Origin: Ipomoea triloba
Lineage: Eukaryota; Streptophyta; Magnoliopsida; Solanales; Convolvulaceae
Length of the DNA: 64,000 nt
Direction of reading: 5' to 3'
Assembly (NCBI RefSeq): GCF_003576645.1
Contig: NC_044919.1
Span: 33,288,090 to 33,352,089 of the forward strand
This document shows positions 48,971 through 60,200 of this stretch, in pieces. The first letter of the stretch is position 1; each line of letters opens with the position of its first letter. A model generated the notes under the pieces. It searched no databases and was not told the origin of the DNA. It saw only the letters and a list, made by a program, of their open reading frames with translations. The position numbers and the translations under genes were made by a program.

Positions 48971-50996
48971 AGTCTTTGTACTCTTATTTACTAAATATGG
49001 AGTACTTTTTTTTTTTTTTTAAATATGGAGTACTTTTTTTGTGATTCCATCTCAAGAAAAAAAAACTTTTATTTTATTTTGATACATTCTTTGAACAAAA
49101 AATATCAATGCATTAAATCATCAATCAAAATATCCATAATAGACAAAACCGGTGCATGAAGTCACTCGCCACAACCTGAGTAAATCAGCACATAAAAGGA
49201 TGTAAATCATGATAACTCAACTGAACACAGAGGCTAGACCTTTGCTCAATGCGTACAAGAAGCCCCTCACTTTGAGAGGCTGCTCCCACACTGCCGCTGG
49301 CGAGACTTGATCCCTGGTCTCTTCTCCCTAGAAGAAGTGATTCGATTGCATTCTAATATGCCTATACCAATTTAATAAAGAATATCATATTTAATTGAGG
49401 TTTAATTTTTAAGATTATTTTCTTTTATTCTATAAATTTGTATTTTTTTACGGAGTTAATTTCATTTTTTTTTTTCATAGCATCCCTTATTGGTCTTAGT
49501 ATTATTGTTGCATGATCATTTTTTTGCCATCCATCATATATAAAATCTATTTAGATGATGTTAAATAGGAGAGTATTTTTCTTTTAATACTAATAATAAA
49601 GAAATTTATTTACCAATTAATGAGTTAATTTTATTTTTTATCATAAATTTCATCCCATTTTTAGTTTTTTTTTTTTATAACATCCTCCATTGGTTCTAGC
49701 ATTATTGTGGCATGATCATTTTTAGTCATATACTTATATGTAAAAAAAAGCTATTTAAATGACATTAAAAATGACGTTAATACATATATTATTTGTGTAT
49801 ATATACTAATATATGTGAGTACTAGCTTAGTATTATAGATATTTTATTTATTCATGTGTATATTGTAAAAACATAGTATGTATACAATTTATCAAAATTG
49901 TTTACATTATTATTAAACAAAACATAAATTCTTTATCTTAAAAAAAAAACTATTTCTCTATAATTTTCAAATACGATGATTAAAATTTACTACCTTTAAG
50001 AATTGTAAAATATTATTTAAATTAAACATTTTTATTGTTTTTATTTATCAATATTTTAATATTGAGCATTGAATTTGTGTGCATATATAGTGCATACAGA
50101 ATGCGAGTAACAAAATAAATATAAAACTACAATGAAAAATGTATAGGACTATAATTCTAAACGAGCTTGTTAAACTGTGTACTGCAACTATTTCATCTTT
50201 TGTTATTTGAAAAATATGTAGCTTCTGTTGTTTCCAAGCACACATAATTAGGAGTATAGTGCTTACTAATCTCATAAGGCTACAAAATTAAGTGGCAAAC
50301 ATTAAACATGTTAACCAAAGTAGTTTATACGATTGATTAATTGCTAAATTGAGCCTATAAAAAAGGAAAAAATAGTGGTTTTGATTTTTTTTTTTAAAAA
50401 AAACTTTTAACAAAGTTGCACATTGCCTTTTGAGAGTAGAGCAACCAAACATAGACTTAGTCCGAGAGTAAAGCAACCAAACATAGACTTAGTCCGCCTT
50501 GCACTATTGGAGGGGGGTGGGAGTGGAGGATTGAACGTTGATTACCAAAATGGTGAGCCTTAAAAGCATCATCAATTGGGAGATTTTATATGGTTTTTGC
50601 AGGTTTGAAGGCTTATATGGATGAGAGAGTGTGTTTAAGTTGCTCCTGCAAGCACCTTAATTTTTGCAGGCATAGTGGCCCCATTAGAAAACAAAGCAGC
50701 TCCCTAGTGCGTGCACGCCACGTGCTTATTTATGCTGATGATTTTTTTTTTCTTGTTCTTTCAATTCCCTTCTCTCTCCCATGTTTTCTATGCTAGTAGG
50801 CGCCTAAAAATTTGTACTAAAAACTACTCAGTAAAGGATGTTCTAAGGTTTGTTTGCCAAATGATGTGATTTGGCAAGCACCATTGGCTCATTTTGATAG
50901 TACTTACAAAACGTCAAAAAGGGAGAGAGTATAACTTGTAAACTAAGGACATTTTGGTAATGAGGTCACCTTATGATAGATCATTTGCTAACAATA
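48971..50996. other. Repeat-rich gene-free DNA
   Basis: Includes a 15-bp direct repeat around a T-run (aaatatggagtactt, about 48995-49036), two degenerate relatives of the 56.0-kb MITE end (49440-49560 and 49610-49740: gagttaatt...attgtggcatgatcattttt), and a 32-bp tandem duplication at 50434-50497. No gene supported. Confidence 0.4.
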
Positions 50997-51589
50997 GAGT
51001 TTTTTCCACTTTTGGTCCTATGACTTTAGTGTTTCCGTCAATTTAGGTACACGACTTTCATTTTGCCACTTTTAGTCCTTGACTTTAATTTTTTTGCCAC
51101 TTTTAGTCCTTGACTTTGATTTTTTTTCCACTTTTAGTCCTTTTGGCCTTCCGAGCGACAACTTTTAATCGAAATCAACAAATTGTTATGGCATTAAGGG
51201 TAAAAGTGTATTTTGATAAAGTTCTAAATATATTTATAACTAAAATCATATAAAAAATAGGAAAAAGAAACGTTATTTGTTTGTTCTGCTTCGCTTTTTA
51301 AGCAACAACTTTTAATCGGAATCAATAAAATGTTGTGTCATTAAGTGTAAAATTGTCTATTGATAAATCTCTAAATACATTAAACATTATTTACCCTTAA
51401 TGGCACAACAATTTGTTAATTTCGATTAAAAGTTGTCGCTCGAATGACCGAAAGAACGTGGAAAAAAAAATCAAAGTCAAAGGACTAAAAGTGGCAAAAA
51501 AATTAAAGTCAAGGACTAAAAGTGGCAAAATGAAAGTCGTGTACCTAAATTGACGGAAACACTAAAGTCATCAGATCTGGAAAAAACTC
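50997..51589. mobile_element. MULE-type MITE with long terminal inverted repeats and 9-bp target duplication
   Basis: The ends GAGTTTTTTCC and GGAAAAAACTC are inverse. Inverted similarity continues for about 200 bp on each side (cacttttagtccttgacttt / aaagtcaaggactaaaagtg). Perfect 9-bp direct repeats CTAACAATA flank it at 50988-50996 and 51590-51598. Long TIRs with a 9-bp duplication point to Mutator-like transposition. 593 bp, noncoding. Confidence 0.85.
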
Positions 51590-52186
51590 CTAACAATATT
51601 AGGATTCTTCTCTAGTTAGATGCGTGTAAGTCCTCAAATGTAGATAGTGAGGGCGTATGTGGTCTTCCTACCCGGAATTTCTTGAATGTGTTCGAAACAA
51701 AAAGAGTGAGAATATGTGCTCAGAAAATTTGTAAAAAAAAGTATTTATAACATTGATGATATCAATACATTTTGAGATCTACCAAATATTGTTAGTTCTA
51801 ATTTTCACAATATATGGTATAATCAAACATACTCAGCACAAAAGGGATACCTTGAAAATAATCCTACATTTCAATAACATTTTCTATTTTTTTTAATGGT
51901 AGTAATTGCGAGAAATACATTTGATTAGAACAAATCAAGTTGCTAATTATTGGTTCCATAACTAAACAACGGAGTGCCGGAGTAATGACGAAATGAGTTT
52001 TTTGGGGATGAAAAGTTTAAATTCAATACTACGTAATTATAGTGACAAATAAAGAATGGTACAAATCATAACTTCTGCATACAGTGAATCGACAGCAATG
52101 AATCAGTCCAAAACAAAGTCCAAAGATCTGTGTGTATACATGTATATGTATTTCAGTGATTGCACAAAATGGTACGAACCTTACAG
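51590..52186. other. Spacer and 3' UTR of the AGP-like gene
   Basis: AT-rich; the last ~180 bases likely belong to the 3' UTR of the minus-strand gene. No other feature seen. Confidence 0.4.
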
Positions 52187-52696
52187 TTACAGGATATCTC
52201 TCCGGGCGGCGTATCCGTACTGCGATCGGCGAATATTCTGTTGCCGCTTCTTGTAAACCAGCGCGCCGAGCCCTACGACGCACGCGCCGGCGACGACTCC
52301 GACAGCGATGCCTGCTTTCTTACCTCCGCTCATTCCACCTTCGGAAGATCCGCCAGCCTGTAACTCACTTGCGTGGCTAACATCGTTCGCATCTTCAGCA
52401 TCGGGAGCTGGAGCAGGGGACGGAGACGGAGTAGACTCCTCCGACGGCGAATCGTTAGCGTTTCCTGGAGACGGAGCTGGAGAAGCAGGCGGAGGCGCCG
52501 GGGGAGAGCTAACGGCAGGTGCAGGTGCTGGAGACCGGTCGACCGGAGCAGGCGGAGTAGCCTGCGGAGAGGAACCTAAATCGGCGCCGGATTCTGGTGC
52601 CGGAGCCGGCACCGGCGCATGCGAAGCGAGAACATTCTGAGCTGAGAACAGCTCCACTAAGAGAATCGCAAGGAATAGCGTTCGAACAACCGCCAT
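52187..52696 (-). CDS. Arabinogalactan-protein-like, Pro/Ala/Ser-rich membrane protein
   Basis: Intronless, 169 aa. The order is a signal peptide (about 1-24, ending VLASH), a Pro/Ala/Ser/Thr-rich segment (25-97) with many AP, SP and TP dipeptides expected to be hydroxylated and O-glycosylated, a short Ser/Glu/Gly linker, a transmembrane helix (about 128-147, GIAVGVVAGACVVGLGALVY) and a basic cytosolic tail (KKRQQNIRRSQYGYAARRDIL). The tail after the helix means it is a membrane-spanning rather than GPI-anchored AGP-like protein. It should sit in the plasma membrane facing the wall. No specific role can be assigned. Confidence 0.88.
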   Translation of the reverse strand: MAVVRTLFLAILLVELFSAQNVLASHAPVPAPAPESGADLGSSPQATPPAPVDRSPAPAPAVSSPPAPPPASPAPSPGNANDSPSEESTPSPSPAPAPDAEDANDVSHASELQAGGSSEGGMSGGKKAGIAVGVVAGACVVGLGALVYKKRQQNIRRSQYGYAARRDIL

Positions 52697-53640
52697 TGCC
52701 GCCGATAGCTTAGCTCTGCAAATGTGACTGAAAAAAACGAAGCAATAACAGATCAGTTGTAGGAAATCAAGCTCCAGATGTTCAGATCTGAAGAAAAACA
52801 GAGATTATTCCCGAATCTGGAAGATTGAAAGCGGTTAAGAATGCTGAAGAAGAAGAAGAGAGAACCTGGGCGGGGGAGGATAGATGCGGAGAACGTAGAT
52901 TGACGGCGTGAAAAGAGAGAGAAACGGAGCGGATCTAATCCACTATTCCGTGCGACGGCTTAACGAGTTAATGGCAGTGTGGCAGTAAATAAAGACGGGC
53001 GGCAGTAATCCACGTGTACAACGCGTTTGCTTCGAAAGCTATATTCCAGCAGTGATTGAAAGGAGAATTTTAATAGTATTACCTACCGCTTACTATTATA
53101 ATAATCTTCTCAAGAGTTTAATCCCGAATCCTAAATACTCTCCACTTTCACTCCGATAAATTATTTTGGAAGATGAAAATCACTATCGATGTTTACAAGA
53201 AATCTGTTCACTTTAAACATAATCTTCTACGCTATTGTTGCTGAGTTTTAGATTTTGGTCTCTTCCTCCAAATATTATCTATTGAATTAGTGAATTAAAT
53301 CCGTGCAGGATTATATTAAGTTAATATGGCGTTTGATTGTGAAATCGAGATGAACTTTATTTTAGGCAATTTTGGTATTTATCAATATTGGAAAATGGAA
53401 AAAAGCCTAACTTGTTGGCTTATTTTGAATTTTTTTTTTTATGTCACGTGAAGCTTGGTTTTTGTTATGGGTATATGGTTGGTTTGGTTTTGGAGGGACT
53501 CCACTAAAGTATCAGGGAGTTCACATGACATGTGAATTGTAGTCTTTCCCGCAGATTTTTGGGCATGCACACAGAAGTTTGGTGTGATTTGGGAAAACAT
53601 GACTTGAGAGTTAAGTATCAAAACCTCGTTGGAAGGATGA
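52697..53640. other. Upstream region of the AGP-like gene and spacer
   Basis: Leader and promoter of the AGP-like gene (to about 53050), then noncoding DNA. No other gene seen. Confidence 0.4.
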
Positions 53641-53666
53641 AGTTGAGAGATGTGTTTATGAAGATC

Positions 53667-54123
53667 AATATTGATGGGAGTGTAACCGATTAAAAGGAAA
53701 AGTCATATTATGTGGTATTATAATGAATGACAAAGAGCTTGAAATTTACAAGTTTCATAAATATTAGGGAAAATTGTAATTTATGTCCCTCCATAATATG
53801 TAAATTATCAATGTCACCCCTGAATTATTAGTGGTGTAAATGTTACCCCTCAATTTTCAAAACGATGCATATATTGCCCCTCCTAACTGCAAATGTTGCC
53901 CCTCAATTTTCAAAACGGTACAAATATTGCCCCTCCTGTATGGTACGGTAGGGGCAATATATGTACCATTTTGAAAATTGAGGGGTAACATTTACACCAC
54001 TAATAATTCAGGGGTGACATTGATAATTGACATATTATGGAGGAGTATAAATTACAATTTTCTCTAAATATTAATATTGATGGAAGTGTAACAAATTAAA
54101 GGCAAAAGTCATATTAGGTGGTA
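53667..54123. repeat. Tandemly duplicated ~100-bp segment, both copies hit by transposons
   Basis: Copy A (53667-53766) and copy B (from 54073) both begin aatattgatggragtgtaac and share gtcatatta(t/g)gtggta. Copy A is followed by the MULE-type MITE; copy B is split by the Helitron at GTGGTA|TTATAAT and continues at 55693. The words KINIDGSV just upstream hint at an RNase H domain of a LINE, but the frame is too short to be sure. Confidence 0.75.
53767..54064. mobile_element. MULE-type MITE with ~100-bp terminal inverted repeats and 9-bp target duplication
   Basis: The left end GGGAAAATTGTAATTTATG and the right end ATAAATTACAATTTTCTC are inverse apart from one base near the tip. Similarity continues through ccctgaattattagtggtgt / acaccactaataattcaggg. 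TAAATATTA is repeated at 53758-53766 and 54065-54073. 298 bp, noncoding; could fold into one long hairpin. Confidence 0.9.
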
Positions 54124-55692
54124 TCTATACTATTAATAAAAACAATATCCTCAGTTTTAACTTCCCGTCCAAAACAGACCTATAATATTATGGTTTGCGT
54201 AATATTATAAAATATGGTAATACAGTTCCTATCCCTAATACAATTGTAAATTAAAATAGAATTCCTAATAAAATATATTCTTCCCACGTTCCTATTCGTA
54301 ATACAATTCTAGACTAGAATTACTAATGGTAATAATTCAGTATATATATTTCTCTGCAATGCAATCTATACTATTAATAAAAACAATATCCTCAGTTTTA
54401 ACTTCCCGCCCAAAACAGACCTATAATATTATGGTTTGCGTAATATTGTAAAATATGGTAATACAATTCCTATCCCTAATACAATTGTAAACTAAAATAG
54501 AATTCCTAATAAAATATATTATTCCCTACGTTCCTATTCGTAATACAATTCTAGACTAGAATTCGTAATACAATTCTAGACTAGAATTACTAATGGTAAT
54601 AATTCAGTATATATATTTCTCTGGTGCGTAATATTTACTAAATATGAAAATGACTAGAATTCGTAATACAATTCTAGACTAGAATTACTAATGGTAATAA
54701 TTCAGTATATATATTTCTCTGGTGCGTAATATTTACTAAATATGAAAATTTGGCATAATTCAACCCGCAAGGCCAACCAATTTTCTGAACGACATTCGTG
54801 CATGCAGGTGTCGGCGCACGAGTCAAGCCTTTTTAAGTTCATTTTGGGATTTCATTTGCACCTCCTCCCCCCTTGCGTGCGAGAGAGAGCATCTATGCTA
54901 TACAATTCAATAAGCCTTTATCAAAACTCTTGTATAAGTAGTGGTGCAAACCACTTCTCAAACCAATATGGGACAAAAGTTACTTGAAAGGTTTTTTTCT
55001 ATATTTTTCTAACTTAAATGGGTCAACTTTGAGAACCAATTTCTCATTTACCCATTATCAGTTTTGAACGTACAATATATCAATCTTTTCGTCTAACTAC
55101 GAAGAACACGAATCCACGGTGACCCGACCCAAATCGAAAGTGGACCCCACATATATTTGTACCATAATATTGCCAGTAAAATGCCATTTTATGCTAATTT
55201 TTTTCAACGGTTATTTGTCCCGAGAATATCAACGTGTTGAAGGAAGAAGATGATATATAGTGAAGGGCAATATCATCTTCACTATATATCATCTTTTTCC
55301 TCCAACACAACGCCCTACGGTCAACCAACAATTACTCAACTGATTATCTCATTACTCCATGTAAATTTTTTCTCTAATATAGTTATACTTACTGAATATC
55401 AAAATATAAGTGTACCTCAAGATCTTGCAATAACTAACTGACAAGTAATTAAATTAATGAATATGATGCAATAATGTAAATTATCTACCTATTGCATTTA
55501 TACACTTATTTTAGAACACTGAATTTTTGTGATATTTGTTGCATGCAAGGAAGACTCATACTATAATTGCATTTATACACTTATTCATACTCATATTCGA
55601 TGTTATAATTTCTATAATTGTATATCAATTCAAATATTTCTTAAAATATTATAACAAATTCATTCCGTGCAACGCACGGGTGAAAATACTAG
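54124..55692 (+). mobile_element. Nonautonomous Helitron
   Basis: The element starts TCTATACTATTAATAAAAAC and ends in a CCGTGC-AAC-GCACGG hairpin (55665-55679) followed ten bases later by CTAG (55689-55692). It lies between A (54123) and T (55693), without target duplication, which is the Helitron rule. The paralogous copy A at 53712-53722 shows the uninterrupted site. Its first 241 bp are tandemly duplicated (second start at 54365), and 25-bp and ~93-bp duplications follow (54548-54597, 54566-54747). No RepHel coding region is present, so it depends on an autonomous partner. Confidence 0.88.
55234..55308. other. Long hairpin inside the Helitron
   Basis: Two 32-nt arms (55234-55265 and 55277-55308) pair with about three mismatches around an 11-nt loop. 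Size fits a small-RNA precursor or a young foldback. Confidence 0.6.
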
Positions 55693-55755
55693 TTATAATA
55701 AATGACAAAGAATGAGATGAAAATACTAGTTATAATAAATGACAAAGAATGAGAT
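55682..55755. repeat. 37-bp tandem duplication covering the Helitron 3' tip and flank
   Basis: The stretch beginning gaaaatactagttataat occurs at 55682-55718 and again at 55719-55755, so the CTAG end and part of the flank are duplicated after insertion. Confidence 0.9.
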
Positions 55756-56017
55756 TCACGAGTTTCAAGTATAATATTGGAATTTGAATTCTATTTTACG
55801 ATTAAACTTCAAATAATTTATTTCAACTTATTTCCGTATTAAAAGAATAATGGAGGCATCGGGGACTCTCGCAGTATTGGATTTGATCTATTCGTATATT
55901 CGTATTCACACAAAAACCAAAAAATCAATTGTTATATTGTGGAATAGGGCCCACCATTTTCTTTTTAGGTTTTTCCCAAAGGTATTCCTCCCGCCATTTA
56001 TCAGGTTATTATTTAAA

Positions 56018-56417
56018 GAGTTAATTCCATTTTTGGTCCTAGATTTATAGGTGGCATTCCACTTTTAGTCTTCTTTTATCAAAACATCCACATTTGGTTA
56101 TAGTATTATTGTGGCATGGCCATTTTTGGTCCTCCGTCAACAAAATTGTTGAAATGTCGTTAAATACAATGATTTTTCAATCATTTTTATACAAAGTAAG
56201 TTGACCCCGCTATATTTTTATGTTTATTTTTTTGAAAAAATCTATAATTGAAGACCGAAATGCCATTGTATTTAACGACATTTCAACAATTTTGTTGACA
56301 GAGGACCAAAAATGGTCATGGCACAATAATACTAGGACCAAATGTGGATATTTTGATAAAAGATGACTAAAAGTGGAATGTCACCTATAAATCTAGGACC
56401 AAAAATAGAATTAACTC
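56018..56417. mobile_element. MULE-type MITE with long terminal inverted repeats and 9-bp target duplication
   Basis: The ends GAGTTAATTCCATTTTTGG and CCAAAAATAGAATTAACTC are inverse with one mismatch. The arms continue for about 150 bp (gtcgttaaatacaatg / cattgtatttaacgac). TTATTTAAA is repeated at 56009-56017 and 56418-56426. 400 bp, noncoding. Confidence 0.9.
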
Positions 56418-56426
56418 TTATTTAAA

Positions 56427-57261
56427 CTAGAATGGACTAGTCCAATTAAAACATTAAAATCGTGGCTTGATCCAACCCATAACCCAAAACATTAAAAACA
56501 TTATTTTTTTCTCAATTTCTTTAATTTAAAGTTATTATATTTATCAATAATTGATTAAAATATAAATTGGCTTAGACCAAACCAAATAATAAAAATCTTA
56601 ACATGACCCACAATCCAAAACGAAAAAATTGTTCAATTTCTTTAATTCGAAGTCATTATATTTATTAATTTCTTATTAATTTTATTTATAATAAATTATA
56701 CATTAAAATTTATTTATATATTTTTTTATTATAATAATTATTAATCTTTAATTGTAAATTTTATTTAGTATAAATAATAATTATCCCTTTCCCTACTTAT
56801 TCATCGCCCAACACTCATGAATGGTATCGGATGATTAAATGAATAACAAGGATAATAATGAATTTCCCCTTATTATATATACACCAAATAAACAACCTAT
56901 TTTTACAAAAATCTATTCTCCTTTTTAATGTTTGAACAACTTTTTTATTCTTAGAACCATACTGCCCTTACATTTTATGAGAAAACAATGTCAATTTAAA
57001 GAAATTCAATGAATGATTTACTTAAACACTGCATGTATAATTCCGTAAGGGCAATAATGAGCACTGAGCAGGATTGGTATTACCCTTTTGAAATAAGGAC
57101 AAAATTGTTGGTGCTCATTTGTCGATTAGAAGACGCAAGGGAAAGAGACCTTTCATTTACCCTTTTCAGAAAACATTAGTCCATTGAATGTTGCTGTCAA
57201 AGCTTCCAAATGTTACAAAAAAACTAAACAAGAAACTTACATTAATGTTACACGTCTGCTC
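56427..57261. other. Spacer and 3' UTR of the PDI gene
   Basis: AT-rich DNA; the portion near 57100-57261 should be the PDI 3' UTR. No other gene seen. Confidence 0.4.
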
Positions 57262-60200
57262 TCACAATTCATCCTTCACTTTACCAGAAGAACTTTTGAT
57301 GTCTTCTTTGACTTCGGTCTTCTCACTCGAGGTAGAGGTTGATGGCTTCTGGAGCTTGAAGGGGATAGCGGCGTGTTTCTTAATAAACTTGTAAAACGCC
57401 ACCACTGTCCTGGCGGAGTCGACAGCAATCTGCCAGATCAAAGAGAAACTCGGTTAATTGAGAGAGGATGAAACAAGCAACCAGGAATCCTGGTGTCGAG
57501 ATAGGTACAAAATATCACACATACTGGATCAGAAGACTTGTTTCCGGCTGGGAAGAAAAGGATGGTTGGAAATCCCTCAGCCTGCAAAAAACCATTTAAA
57601 CAAATTTCACGTTATCTGGAATTTTGAATTTGTCTTTTCTTTCAATCAAATTTATGGCTTAATACTTTGTAGTTTGTAAGTTACCTTAGCTTTAGGGTGT
57701 TCATTTGTTGTTCCATCCATTTTAGCAATGACAAGAGACTCAATGCCGCGTAAGTGCTTAGCAAGCTTGTTGTATGTTGGTTCTAAAGCTTGGCAATGGC
57801 CACACCATGGTGCATAGATCTACGGGAAATACATAGTATATATTAGAGTTATAACCAAGGGAAAACAAATATGAGAAATTATACAGCGAGCATACACACC
57901 TCAAGAAGAACATCTTTTGACTCATCCAAAACTATTTCGTCAAAATTATTCCCCACCACTATTTTCACATCCCCTTCGTTCTGTATTTATAAAAAGATGG
58001 AAGGGAGAGATGGATAAGCAGAACTAAACTGGAGGTAGTGTCCAACAACGAGCCACAATGCATGATAACTTACAGTCTCGGGAATGGGATCTGATTTGTA
58101 GAAAGGTTTGAGCTTGTCTTCCACAACGTTAGCAGCAAATTCCTGATGGAATGAAATGCAAGAGACAAACACATTGAGAGCCAGAGAGAACAAAACCTTA
58201 GTTTAATAACCAATACACAAAATGCTGATCAAATGATTAAGACACAAGAGCAAGAGAGTGGACACTAAACCTTAATCTTCTCAACTGTAATCTCCCCATC
58301 AAAGATATATTTCTTAGCATCTTCAAGTCCTGAGAATCCAATTATCTAGAATAAAGAAACTGAAATTAGAGATGCACTTACTGCCTCCTTTTTTCCACCC
58401 TTACAATCATGCAACAAAAGATAGGAAATGAAGTTTTGTGAGAAGTGTAACCTTTGCAGTATCCCCTTCAACTCCAAAGTAATTTGCTACAGGCCTTCCA
58501 ACATCTTCATCATCAATTTTGATATACACAAATATAAGCTGAATTTAGTCAGGAAAACAAAAGAATGATGTTAGTTAATAGAATTTGCATATTTTGCTTT
58601 CAGCAATTTTGAACTTACAAAAATATCATCAAAAAATCAGAACTGAAGCAAGGGCTTATAGACATCTAAGCACCAGCAATTTGAGTTCCATTATAGAAAA
58701 AAAAAATAAAAAAAAATAGAAGTGGCTTATGGTTGGATTTTATTTGGCCATAACTGATCAAACCAGATTACAAATAAACAATTACTCATGCAATTTCCAT
58801 TTGTTGGATTTGCATCATTCTAGAAGCAGACCTTGTAACCAACATCTTTCAAATGGGAAAGCTTGTCTTACTCATTGTCTTATTAAATTAATGCTACCCA
58901 CACCTCCAAAATTCCCCCCTCCTAATCTCCCCTCTTGACATGACACTTTTTTATTGGATGGTTAAGGTTTAGTCTTTGATAACAAGTTAGCGGGGTCAAC
59001 CAATTCATCGCGCCCAATGGTTATAAGCCATGTCAGGAGGGGAACAAATCATTTCCCTAACTAAAATTACATGCAAAAAAGAGCATTACATTTACATAAT
59101 TTTCACTTTCAGAATGTTAAAAGTTACACTGTATCGCTTAAATGGTATGGAAATACACATAATCAGGTAGAACACTCAATAAGTAAGCAAATGAATCCCA
59201 ATGCCCTGTACTAAAAAAAAACAACTCCCAAGAGTTCCCTAACAATCTTAAATGCAGAAAAGAATGCAGAAGTATTTTCGAGATTTAAGCTGCACTACTT
59301 TATGATGTTTATATCAAACTCCTATGCAGTAGAAGGAAAAGAAAAGAAATGGAACAGGCTTTCTAATGATGTGATGTGTCTTCATATCCTGAAAATAGGA
59401 GGAAGGAAGAAAAAGCATTAACACAATTTATCTCTTATGAACATCTTTTCTGGATCAAGGATAAATTTTCTATACAGGTGGTATGATGGCAAGATTGTGT
59501 TTTTTTTTTTTTTTGGTTTTTCAGGTTTTCCTTTTCTTCTTTTGGATGGTTGTAGTACCTTTCCCTTGAAGTATCTCGCAGCATCTTGGAAGACTGGGAA
59601 AAACTTTTCTGTATCATTCGATGTGGTAAATAGCATCACCTGAGAATAGAATGGTGCAAGTCAGTTCAATATGCAACACAACTTATGCCATCTGAATTCC
59701 TTCATAAGAAAGATATCTCTACACCTGATGATCACAACTAAAACCTAGTCTAAAATCCTGAAAAACATATTACCTGTTTCTTAATTGGACTATCAAAGAT
59801 TGAAGGTGCACTTTCTCTAGTAAATGTTGTCACCAAAGGAAGCTTGTTAGCAGAAATAAATCCAAGAATAGCAGACTTTGTGAAGATACCATCTGTAGTG
59901 AATGTAAGATAATTTCCAATGAATCAAATGTCATCTCCTTTTCTTTAAAACTTTCAAGACTTCCTAAATTTAAGAGGATCCAATTTTAGAATCTAATTGA
60001 AAAAATAAAAGATAAACTAACCATAATGGGTCACTTTCTCTGCTTCCTTTTTAAGCAAGACCAAAGAGGGGCGTTTTGCACTGGGTTCAATGTGGAAAAG
60101 TTTCGCGATATTAGGATCATCTGTTTGAAAGAAGTTAATATTATCTTCTAGTTTTGAGGCAGCAGCAAACTCCTCACTTGAGGGACCCTGTAATTGTTGG

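Noticed and set aside
52029..52640. Gly/Ala- or Arg-rich ORFs opposite the AGP-like gene
   Set aside because: Antisense shadows of Pro/Ala/Ser codons; no domain or start context.
53620..53700. LINE RNase H domain beginning (MKINIDGSV)
   Set aside because: Only about ten matching residues before a stop; too short to call as a gene fragment with confidence, so mentioned only as a hint.
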